A stretch of DNA of 64,000 bases, from NCBI RefSeq assembly GCF_963169125.1, contig NC_084796.1, forward strand, positions 88,334,888 to 88,398,887, read 5' to 3'. A program made the position numbers and the translations under genes. Numbering within the stretch: position 1 is the stretch's first letter; the number at the start of each line of letters is the position of its first letter. Origin of the DNA: Humulus lupulus. Its lineage: Eukaryota; Streptophyta; Magnoliopsida; Rosales; Cannabaceae. Below, piece after piece: positions 39,101 to 51,100 of the stretch. Below the pieces are notes generated by a model that worked only from the letters and a program-made list of their open reading frames with translations, was not told the DNA's origin and did not search any database.

Positions 39101-42100
39101 TTTATTTTTTATACGATTACTCCTTAGATTCGGGGATTTATATTTCACAATATTGTATAGTTTATAATATAAAATATTAGGTTGTACATATCGTTAAGAA
39201 TAAGAAGATTTTTCCATTTCATCTCTAAAATTCTCAAGGTACTTCGACAATAGAAAGATTAGTAACAAAGGCCCGATATTGAGAAGACAATCCTTTATAT
39301 GAAATGAACTGGTGTATAGGATGTTGTGTGCAGGATCTTACTCCCTTTCTTAATGCAATCGGAATGCCTAAGTTATCATCAGTATGAGAGTCATTAGTTG
39401 TGTTACCTGGAAGTTCTAAACTTGGATTAGTCGAATTGGACTCCTGAGCTTGCTCCAAGAGTGGGAGATCCTTCTTTTAGGACTCTTTTCCTCCTAGAAT
39501 AAACATGCAACGCTCTCTTTGTTGGTAATAGTCTGAGTGTGGATTTCTAGAGTGGGTGTGCTAGGCAAGGTGGGCTCAATTGGCGGTAAAGTAGACTCAG
39601 ATGAAGAGTGATATGGCTCATGAAGGATGACTCTTATGAAGGAGGAGGCTCTATTCCCAACTTGTTAGATGTAGGAGAAAAATAGGCTCCAGTGGTGTGC
39701 TAGGTAGCCAAAAACCACATTCATTTGTGTTTGAGTTCTCTTCCTGAATGTCAGTTTTCTCATAATAAGGTTGATTTTCAAAGAAGGCTACATCCATGGT
39801 GACATGGGTTTTCTTGGTAACATGAGAGTAACATTTATACCCTTTTAGTGTGGAGGAATATCCTAGAAACAAACATTTTATAGCTCTAGGATCAAGTTTG
39901 CTAGAATTAGGTTAGTGGTTATGGACAAAAGCCATACACCCAAATACTTTGAGTGGAAGCAAAGAGAGTATTCAAACCTGAGGATAGGATTCATCAAGGG
40001 TTTTCCATGGTGTTTGAAAATGGATGACTCTAGAGGACTCTATTGATGAGGTAGGTGGCTGTGAGAACTACCTCTCCCCAAAAATAACTTGGGGCATTCA
40101 TGGTACAAAATGGAGCAGGCCACCTCCAAAAGATGTTTGTTATTTCTTTCTGCAACCCCATTTTGTTGGGGTATATCCACACAAGAACTTCGGTAGATTA
40201 TTCCAAGAGTAGAAAGATAGCCTCCTAGAATTGAATTGAAATTATCTATGGCGTTATGTCCTAAGGATATTGATATTTGCTTGAAATTGATTTTTGATCA
40301 TACTAAAGAAATTTTAAAAAATAATTGTAGCATCTAATTTTTGTCAAAATAAAATACATTATTGTTACTCTCTCTAGTATGATTATCAATTAATGAGATA
40401 AACCATTTAAATCCGAAAATATTACTGACCCAAGAGGCCCCAAATATCACTATAAATGATAGAAAAAGGATGAGACAATTTATAACCTTCGATTGGATAA
40501 TTATTTCTCACATGTTTTGAAATTTGACATGCCTCACAATGAAAAGTGTTTTGACATTTTTATTATTGAATAAACCAGGAAACAACTTTTTTAACTAAAG
40601 AAGATTAAGATGCCCTAGCCTATCATGCCATAACATAATAGCATTTTCTTTATTTGACAAAACGAGAAATGAAACACTACTAATAGATGGAGTTTGTTCA
40701 ACCGAATTACTAGGAGTTTTAAGAAGATAAAGTCCGCCACACTCCTTAGCATTGCCAATTGTCCAAACTCCAAACTAATTCCACTTGAAATTCACAGTGA
40801 GTAGAGAAGAATTTAGTAACACATTTCATATCCCTCGTGAGTTTACTAATAGACAATAGGCTACAAGATAATTTGGGAACCAACATAATAGATTTTAGTG
40901 TCAAATTATTGGAAATGACCACTGAACCCATTCCCCTACAACCTTAGATAGAGATCGATCAACTATTCTCACCATAAAGTTTCCTCATGTATGGAAAAGT
41001 GAAGCATTACCAATCATGTGGTCTGATGCACCGAATTCTATTATCCAAGGAGTTGAAATCTCCATATTTGATTTTAAAGCCACTGCTAGATTACCTCTTT
41101 GTGCCACCAAACTTGTGCTCACAGTAAGGTCATGTTGAGAGGATTGTAGTCCAGTTGAAGAAGAGCTAAACATTTTCTGAAGTAGCTCTAGCTGTCCTTT
41201 GCTGAACAAATTTGTCTCGGGTGTAGGCAATGGTGTTTCTCTAGCTGAGATATATCCATGACTTTCTGATGCTCCCTTTGGCTTCCAACCTAGAGGTTTG
41301 CCATGGAGTTTCCAACATTTCTCACGGGTATGACCAGGTCTGTTGCAATAATCACCCCAAGGTTGCTCACCTCGCTTGTCATGCATGGATCATGGTTGGA
41401 TCTTCCATTTGAATTAAATTTATTGGCTGCCAAGGCTGACCCTTCTGAGTTTGATGAATGAGAAGAAGGATCATCAGATAACATCACCTTAAAACGTCCC
41501 TCTTCACATCGAACTTCAGCAAACGCCTCCTCAGTCGAACGAAATGGAGTTCTAGCCACCACGCAACCACGAACTTCATCAAGATTTCGGTTAAGTCCAG
41601 CCAGAAAACCGTACACCCATTCATTCTCAGGCTAGCGCCATTGTTTGACCATACACTCACTCAGCACAACTGGAAACATCATCGGTAAATAGATCAAGTT
41701 CTTGCCATAAATCTTGGAGATCAGAAAAATATTGAGTCACTGAATTGGTACCTTGCTTTAAATCCTTTAACTTTGTGCAGATTTCAAATATTTAAGAAGC
41801 ATTCCCAAGGTCTGAATACATTGTATGAGCTACATCCCAAACTTCTTTCGTTGTTTTGAAGTACAGATAGCGATGACTAACCTTTGGCTCCAATGAGTTG
41901 ATAAGCCATGTAAGAACAATATAGAATTTTCAGCCATCCAAACGTTGTAGGTGTGATTGGTTGGTGAGGAAGCGGCAAGATCACCTATAATGTAACCAAG
42001 TTTGCCTTGGCCACATATTAATATCTTGGCAGATTGAGCCCACTGAAGATAGTTTTTCCCATCCAACTTGTGGGCTGTGATATGAAGAGAAGAAAGATCG

Positions 42101-45100
42101 CTACCAAAGGAGAAGTGATGGGAGAGGGATTAAATGTCTCAATTTGGACTTGGGATTGGTCGAAAGTTAGGAATTTCTCAACTTGGACTTGGGACTGGTC
42201 GGAAGTTGTGGATTTAGAGTTATTTCTTTTTTTTTTGAAAAAGAGACAAAGGTCAAAAGGCTGACCTCTACTCAAATAGTTGAAAACCCTCACTTATGGT
42301 GGAGGAACACCGTGGTTACAAATAAAACAACAAAACAGCCAAAAAAAAACCACAACAAACCCCACCCCTAGAAATTAAATCCAGAAGTTGCCCCAATCTC
42401 TAATAAGGTCATAGAAGGCAACCCCCTCAAAACATTTGTTTCTATACACCCAAGTAGCCACCCAAATTTTATCTTATTCCAAATAGTCTCTACAGAATTA
42501 GAAATATGTTCAAATAGTCTGTTATTTCTCTCAAGCGGTCATGGCAGCACCGTAGTTCACTATTTTAGAGAGGAAGAATCAGGTGTCCAGCTCTAATACC
42601 ATAAAGATTATTTAGGAGAATATTTTCTAATTATTCTGAATGCAAAATACAACACAAAATACAAGGAGAATTGTTGAAAAATAGCAGCTGGTCTGCTGTA
42701 TGAAATCTCCTAACATGAAAACAAATAAATGGAAATAACAATCCCTTAATGAAGGGATGTACAATAAAACTCCTAATCTACCAGATTTAGTAAAAAAAAT
42801 AAACCTGTTTATTACAGCCAATTAATCCCTAAAAAACATAACAATAAATCCGGATTTCCCATACTAAGTAAATCAAGTAAGAAATAGAGGTAGGAAGAAA
42901 ACTTGCCATAGCATATTTATCTGATGAAAAATGTCGAATGGCCTGTGGTCACCTAGGAAATTATGCAAAGTGAGCTATTAACATGCATTGATAGTTAACT
43001 AGACCAAAATAAAGCATAACAAAGATAAATAAATAAACATTGCACACTAATAGAAGCAATTTATTGCATAAGTAATAATATTCCAGAACTAATATTGCTT
43101 TTCTACTTAAAGGCACATGCTACAACCTTGACAAAGACGGCGTCCCTGATAGTAGAACTACATGCTTCACCTTGGTTGCCATGTCAAGTACAGCTTTCGT
43201 CTGTCAATTCACTAAAAAATTAATCAAATAATGTACAGCACCAACTTTTACAAGTATAAGCAAATCACACTACTTGAACACTTGCAAAGATAAGAAACAA
43301 ATCAACAAAATTTTGGATGCAGATTTTCTTATAGGGTTTATACCACTTTACTAGTATCTTATTTATGTTATTACTTGTTTACACCCCTTAGTTTAGGTAA
43401 TACCAAAACACTATCTTATTTTAGACAAATCAATATAAAACCATCACTTAAGTGCAGTTTTGGCTATTTATTTTAAATATGATTAAATTACTCATATTTT
43501 GATTACATAATGATAATATATCTAATATGTGTATATAAATAAATACAAACTCAATTTTATTATTTAATTTTCTTTAAAAAATTAAAATCTAAGTTTAAAT
43601 TTTTAATAATTAAATTCCTAAAAATTAAAAATAAAATAAAATATCATTACTTTAATTAGTTAAAATTCTAAAAGGAAAACAAATTATTAAAATTTTAGAT
43701 TTTTAAGTGATTAAAATTATTGTTCTATTTTTAAAGTTGGAATTTTAAAAAAAAATTAAATATTGAACTTTGATTTTTTTTTTTTAAATATTATATATAA
43801 TATGAAGTTAAATAAAGATGTTATGATCATATTAAAAATAAATTTGACCAAAACAATACTAAATGATGTTTTTATACTGATTTGTTATTTTGGTATAAAC
43901 TAAACTAGAGGGGTGTATGCAGGTAATGAACCAAATAAGAAGATGCTAAATTGATATATTCCCTTTCTTGTTATGATATCACCTATGTTACATAACCTAT
44001 TTCAATATCACTACAAAACACACCCAATAAAAAACAAGCATAAAAGTATATATTGCACAAAGAATGAGGAGATTACTTAAAAAATACCCTGTTGTAATTC
44101 AACAAATATTTATAATCTGCTGATATTTCAGGCCCATGTGGAAATGAGAAATAGATTCAAATAGCTTACAGCTGAGTCCTCCTATCAAGGAAGAATAATA
44201 TATAACATGATCCAGTATATAAATATTTTTTTTTTAAAAATGAAGCTGTAGCATCCCAAATTTGTTAATAAGGCTTAGTACTTCTTTTTTTTTTTTGGAA
44301 AAGAAGAGCCAGAGGTCAAATAAGACCTCCTCTCAAAACATTGACAACCCTCACTTTTGGCGGAGGAATACCGTGAAAACAAAAAATAAGAAAGATACAA
44401 AGCCTTTCAAAAAACCAGAACTAGAAAGATTACGACCACAAATACACCCATTCCCTACAAAGATCCAAAAAGAAAACACCATCAAATCCTTTCGACCTAT
44501 ACACCCACGTAGCCACCCAGAATCTAATTTTATCCCAAAGAGAATCGACTGGACACGAGGACTCTTCAAAGATCCTGCTATTTCTCTCCAACCAAACAAC
44601 CCAGAAAGTGGCCAACACGGTACTCTGCCAAAGACGAGCCATTCTCTTCTCTCCCTCTAGTTGACACAGGAACAATTGTGAACACAAGGAAGGCATACAC
44701 CAAGATACCCCGAACTCGTTTAACACTTTACCCCAAAGAGCCGTGGAGAAAGAGCACTCTAGAAAAAGATGAGTAATTGATTCACCTTTGTTTTTACAAC
44801 AAACACACCAATTTGGTGACAAATAATGATAAGGTCTTCTTCTCTGCAAAATGTCATGGACACTTAACTTATCCAAGAATGACAGCCAACCAAACACTTT
44901 CACTTTCAAAGGGACCACACTCTTCCATAACCTCTTAGCCCAAGGCAACTCTGGACCTTAATGAGCATAGGTCAAACTATGAAAGGCAGTCTTGCAGCTG
45001 AAAACTCCACTATTGTCTGGATTCCAAATCCTCTTATCCTCCAAGATTGACGCTAAATTCACAAACTTAATCAAATTTAACAGCTCAACCAAACTAGGAA

Positions 45101-48100
45101 CCTCCCTATCAAATAAATTCCTTTTGAATCGAAAGTCCCAGTCCAGGCCACCCGAACTGTTGTCCTCCTCCCCCACTACCATGTCCTTAATCAAATAATT
45201 CTTGGCCTCGGTTACCCTGAATAAATCAGGGAATTTCGATTTCAAAGAACAATCACCAATCCAAACATCCTCCCAAAAACGAATCCTGTCTCCCCTTCCA
45301 ACTTTAAAATAGACCAAGCGTCTAAACTCCTCATACAGAGCCGAGATGTCTCTCCAAAGACCACGAACAGACAGTCTACCTCCCACATTTGTATCCCAGT
45401 GGCCCCCATCAATCCCATACCTGCTTTTAACCACCCTATGCCACAAAGAAGTACTCTCCAAAGGAAACCGCCACAACCACTTCAAGAGAAAAGCCTTTTT
45501 CCTCAACACTAAATTTCCAATTCCCAAGCCCCCATGACTATGAGATTTACAGACTTCGTGCCAAGATACCAAGTGGTTTGCCCCTGACTGTTCCGCACCT
45601 TCCCACAAAAAGTCACGCATCAACTTTTCAATAATCCCCACCACACTCTTAGGGATACAGAACAACGACAAATAATAAATTGGGATTGAAGACAAAACCG
45701 ATTGAATAAGAGTCAACCTACAACCTCTAGACAAAAAAGCACTCTTCCAAGAATCCAAATGATTAGCACATTTCGAGATAACAGGCTCCCAAAATCCCTT
45801 GGAGCAAGGAGAAGCCCCCAAAGGAAGTCCCAAATACTGTATCGGCCACTGTCCCACCTCACAACCTATCTCTTTTGCTTGCCGCTCCACTACCTCCTCA
45901 AGCAAATTGATCCCCAACAATTGACATTTCTGCAAAATGATAGATACACCAGACACAACGCTGAAAACCTTAAGGATATCCAAAAGCACAACCAAGGACT
46001 CCTCATCGTTCGCAAAAAATATCGTATCATCGGCAAACTGAAGATGACTGACGTCCACGTTATCCTTACCCACTGAGAAACCTCTAAAAGCTGAAGTATT
46101 TTTAGCCTTATCAATTATTCTGCCCAGAACATCTGCTACCAAAGTAAACAAGAAAGGGGACAAGGAATCCCCTTGGCGAAGACCCCTCGAACCTTTGAAC
46201 TTTCCCCTTGGACGCCCATTTAAAAAGACAGAAAAAGATGTGGAGGATAGACAACCACGAATCCACCTCCTCCAAAGATCGCCAAACCCTTTCTTTTCCA
46301 GAACTAAATCCAAGAAACCCCAATCCACACAATCATAAGCCTTAGTAAAATCAATTTGAACACCCAACCTTTTCTACCCTTGCTCCTGTACTCCTCTACT
46401 GCCTCGTTTGCGATTAAAATTGCATCCAAAATTTGCCTACCCTCCACAAAAGCTCCTTGAGTTTCCGCAATTGTGTCCGAAAGAACTCTTCGAAGTCTAT
46501 AAGCCAACACCTTTGATATGATTTTGTAAAGACTAGTGACCAGCCTATAATCCCTCACCCGACAGCTATTTAATTTCTTAGGAATAAGACAAATAAAAGT
46601 TTCATTGGTTCTCCCATGAATGATTTCGTCATCGAAAAAACCTCAAAAAACTTCGAGAAGATCACTTTTCACAACATCCCAATTATTCTGATACACAGCC
46701 ATGGAGAAACCATCTGGCCCCGGGGATTTAGAGCCGTCACACACGAAAACCGCTTGTCTAATTTCATCTTCCGCGAAAGGCCGCTCAATAAAAGAAGCCA
46801 TAACCGCTGTAATCGGAGACCAAGAAATGCCATCCACCCCAATCCAAACTCTGGGAACCGCTGAATACAAAGAAGAATAAAAACCCACAATAGCCTTTTC
46901 AATATCAGCATCTTCAACCCAAACAGTTCTATCTTCTTCCTCAACCCTAGAGATAAAGTTTCTCGCTTTCTGAGCACTAAGGATACTATGGAAAAGTTTG
47001 GAATTAGCATCCCCTTCCTTGGCCCATTGACACTTCACTTTAAACCAAACACTCCTTTCCTCCTCAAAGACAATCTGTTGCCATTCTTCCTTCACCTTAG
47101 AGTGTTCCATACGATAATGCTCATTCCACAATCCCCCTTCCTCTAATCTGTCCAACTCAAACAACCTCCTTTCTAGCAGATGTTTTTGCTCTTTCCTAGT
47201 CCCATAGACCTGCCGACTCCATACCTTAAGTTTATCTCGAACCATTGCAAGCTTTGACATAAATTGAAAATCCGGCCATCCTTGCACCTTAGCCGAATCC
47301 CACCAATGTTGGAAATTACTAGAGAACTCCCTATGCTCCAACCAAGAATTATCAAACCTGAAAGGAGAAGGCCCCCATGAAGGAGGGCTCGAATCTAACA
47401 CCACCGGACTATGATCAGAAACTATTCGAACCTGAACTTCCTGCCGAACGAAGGAATATATTCCTGACCAAGAGGGAGTATGAAGGAATCTATCCAGCCT
47501 ACAACAAATAGGCTCATGTCTATAATTCGACCACGTGAACCTCCCATTTTGAAGTTTGGGGTCAACCAATTTTAACTCTCTAATCAAAGCATCAAACTTC
47601 TTCATACTTATAGTATTTGACTTGCTATTCAGTTTCTCAACACTCCTAACCACATTAAAATCTCCCCCAACACACCAGTTATTACCACAGATAGCGCTCA
47701 ATCCTGCTAATTCATCCAAAAAGCTATCTCTCTTATCATACACTACAAGCCCATAAACACCAAAGAACCGCCAAGGTTCCTTCCCCTCAGCCACCAAGCA
47801 AACAGAAATTGAGAAATCCCCAACTAAAGAGTCAATAATGGAGACACTCCTTGTATCCCAAACTACCAAGGTACCTCCCGAACGACCTATCGCCTGCCGA
47901 AGAATCCAGGCTTTAAACCTAGACCTCCAAATGCTTTCAATGAACCTCCTATCTATTGACGCCTTTTTGACCTCTTGAAGAACGATAATATCTGGATTAA
48001 CTTTACAGATTAATTCCTTAATCGTTTTACGTTTTCCTTTGGTACCACATCCCCTCACATTCCAAGAAAGAATCTTCATTAATCATAATTATACCCCACA

Positions 48101-51100
48101 ACATTCTTCTTTCTTTTATCATAGTTGACATTGAAACTTAGTTTTCGTAATTCACAGGGACTTTTCTGAGAAAGACTTACTGAACCACCTTTATCTTCCT
48201 CTCCCTTGACACAAGGTATCATCGAAATACCCAGAGAGTCCATGGTACTAATAAGTCGAAATGACTCAGTCAACACGTTTTCCTCCCTTCTCATAAAAGT
48301 GCCCAAAGCTGCTAAATTTTCCTGCTTGGAAGTGGAACCTTCCTCTAGCACCTCACTCTCGCCTTCACCCTTGACATCAACCTCAAGCGAGGATTCTCCT
48401 TGAAGACTATATCCATCCCACAAGCTACTCACTTGTAACCATGTATCCTCCCCATCCTCCTTTACACCATCAGTATCATCATCCACATAATCATCTTCTG
48501 AGCTGCCCGAATCAAGATCTTCAATCACTGGATAAATAAAATTATCCTCTTCCAAAGCTGGGTCAAACAAAGGCATCCCTCCTCCCTCTTCTTCTGAGAC
48601 AGTAAGTCTTGTTGTGCTACACTGAGAAGGCTTACGTGAGTACACTTTCCAGCCAGCCATCTCTGCTTCAATTTGTGACTCATTGTCCTCTGAACTCTTC
48701 AACAGAACACTATGTTTACTAGAGGGGTTCTTCCTCACCGAAGCATTCCAGTAAAAAAATTTCCCTGGAGAGAAACTATCTCGTCTCTTTGGTTTAATTC
48801 CCTAAAGGACTCGAAGAAAGACAAACGAAAATGGCCAGTCCAAACCCCCGTGGCCCAGATTTTTAAAATCAATCGTTGGATTGAAGAGAGCCCTTTGCGT
48901 TAAATCCACTTTGAAATAACAAGGCCCATTTGCCACAAAAACTGAAACCCAGCCCAAAGAATTAGCTAAAAAAGAGAACCTGAAGCCATCAATCTGCCAC
49001 GTGCTTAAGATAGTCATTTCTTTGTTTTTAAAAACTGAACACGTGTTGTTCAACTCTGAATTTTTAAAAAATAAGTCTTGACTTTAATCTCTTAAAAATT
49101 TCCTTTAATGGCATGCATCCGTTACGTGAAAGATTGACTAATTCCTGGGAATCTGCCGAAAATGGCGTATCTAACTGGCCCGAGTAATTCGCTCTCGGAC
49201 CGTCGTTGACCTCCGTAACGCCTCCCTTGAACTCATCGTCTTCCTCCCTAGCCTCCTTTCTTTCGTGAATGAACCCCCTTACTCCTTCGAGAGAAACCCT
49301 ACTGGAGCTTCCTGATCAGTCGACGTCTTCAGAGGCATTATCCTCATCCAAACTTGTCTGGTTCGCTGGGTCTGCTTCCTTCCATTTTGTTGGCATCTGA
49401 ACAGGCGCAAGGAAAGACTTTCCCCATCGAACGGAAGTGAAATGCGGCTGGGGATAAAACCAGAGCCATCCCCCACCACTTTAAGGCGAGCACAGAAGTG
49501 ATTCTTCCCCTTCAATGTATCTCCATCAATTTCTAACAACCCTCCACAAGTTGTACCAATCACCTTAAAAACATGATGGTTCCAAATATTCAAAGGAATC
49601 CCTTCAATACCGATCGACTCATGTTTACACGAAATTCTCCTTTCCAACGATTGACTCGCCCAACTCCATTTGACAAAGGAAATTGTTGAGAGTCTAGGAA
49701 TGGTGACCGAATCAGTGGAGACCAACTTCTCCTGCTCCCTCTCATTTGCACACCAAATTATGACTCTGTCATCTGAGAATGAAGAAACCCTTAACTTTTG
49801 TCCCATCCATCTCTGCACTCCATCCTAAATAAACAACCAAGATGATCGACTATCCAATCTAAACATAAAAACAGCCAAACGCCAATCGAAAATTGCCTCA
49901 TCCCCTGATTCAACTGATTGGCACTCTCCCAATATCCTCTTTTCATCTATGTCAATCGCTTCCTTCTCTGCCATGGTTGTCGGAATTGCTTTCCTCTTAA
50001 CAATGGAAGCTCAAGTAGCCGACTTGTCCACCTTCCTTCCGAGTGTCCCTTGAGATTCAACCTTTCTCTTCCTAACCAATTGAATCAAACAGCCCACTAA
50101 ACCTCTCCAACCCTTGCCGAAATCCTCCTCAGGAATGATGATCGAATTAAAAACGCTGTCTTTTAGGACTGAAATCTTCAAAAAAACTCCTCTAACATTC
50201 TGGACACAATCCAGCAGCACCCTCATGGAATTATTTCTGAAAGTTCTCCTCCGAAATACATTAAGATTAACTCCAGCACCAAGCATCCCTTCCACCTCTT
50301 CTAACAGCCACAAAGATGCATCTAAAGTTAGCGAAATCTCAAAGCTTGTTAACCTTGTCCTTTCACAAATTCGAATTGAACCACCATCCCTAGAAAGGGT
50401 CAGCATGAACACCTTATGAACTATTCTAAAACTCCAATACCTTTGACCAGAAAACGAATTGGGAATCACCGATCCAGATTTTTGTCCAAATCCAGTGGGG
50501 AAATGGACAGATTTCTTCCCATAACCAGAAGGGTTATGGTGCACTCTTGACCTAGACATATCAGAACGATCTCCTCAAACTGTTCTAAGATACACTAGTC
50601 ATCTCACATACTAAGGAAGTGTATGATTAAAGAACAACTATTAATAAGACTTAGTGCCTTGATTAGCATGTCAGGAGCATAAATGGATTTATATATGGAT
50701 TTAATTATATATGTGATTATGTAAAATATGAGTTACATTAAGATATAACTACTTATGCATGCTTATGTGTATTAAATGTGATTGTGGACTTGTTTTTGTG
50801 AAAAATGAGCATTTTCGTAATTTTGACCCATTAAGGGTATAATTGTAAATATATGTGTTATGTGATTGAGACCACATTATTATATGAATATATTTACAAT
50901 AACGGGCTTAGGTCAATCCTTTAGAGCGATTTGGCGGAAAAGTCACAACGGGGACTTGTACCCGGCTCAGGGTGAGCCAAGGAGTATTTTAGTAATTTTG
51001 CATAGGTACTAAGGGAATTAGTGGAGCATTATTGGAGAAAATATTCATATTTAGAGGGTTAGTAATCTAAGTGGGAAATTAGGAGTGTAAATTAAGGTTT

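Larger units (their letters stand above)
33236..39236 (+). mobile_element. Ty1/copia element B nested in copia A
   Basis: LTRs at 33236-33480 (245 bp) and 38975-39236 (262 bp), both TGTGGAAATATC to TTCTCA. The extra length of the 3' copy is mainly a short insertion near 39090. The primer binding site TGGTATTAGAGC is at 33481-33492. The copia A frame joins exactly across the insertion (VEVP to RSVHEAL) with no duplicated bases, so no target-site duplication is present. Inside, gag and integrase are badly decayed and the RT is largely readable. A solo LTR lies at 36049-37211. Confidence 0.9.
31454..42861 (-). mobile_element. Ty1/copia element A in intron 6 (host of nested copia B)
   Basis: LTRs of about 260 bp are at 42602-42861 (5') and 31454-31714 (3'). 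The sequence tactaag occurs directly outside each end (31447-31453 and 42862-42868), consistent with target duplication, although copia elements usually duplicate 5 bp. Primer binding site 42590-42601, polypurine tract GAGGGGGAG beside the 3' LTR. The two LTRs differ at two dozen or so sites by eye, so it is older than copia C. It is sense-oriented to the helicase gene. Copia B sits inside its RT region and a LINE tail inside its 5' leader. Confidence 0.92.
44282..50640 (-). mobile_element. full-length L1-like LINE in intron 4
   Basis: About 6.36 kb. The 17-bp duplication ttaataaggcttagtac (44265-44281) recurs as ttaataagacttagtgc (50641-50657), 15 of 17 bases alike. The poly(A) tail is the poly-T on + at about 44284. 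ORF1 starts at 50559, ORF2 follows with endonuclease, RT and zf-RVT. The presence of both ends makes it full length, unlike the two other LINE pieces in this window. Several frameshifts and stops interrupt both ORFs. Sense-oriented to the helicase gene. Confidence 0.92.

Noticed and set aside
42901..42906. A normal GT donor for helicase exon 6
   Set aside because: No GT near the exon end keeps the Trp codon with exon 7; GCAAGT does.
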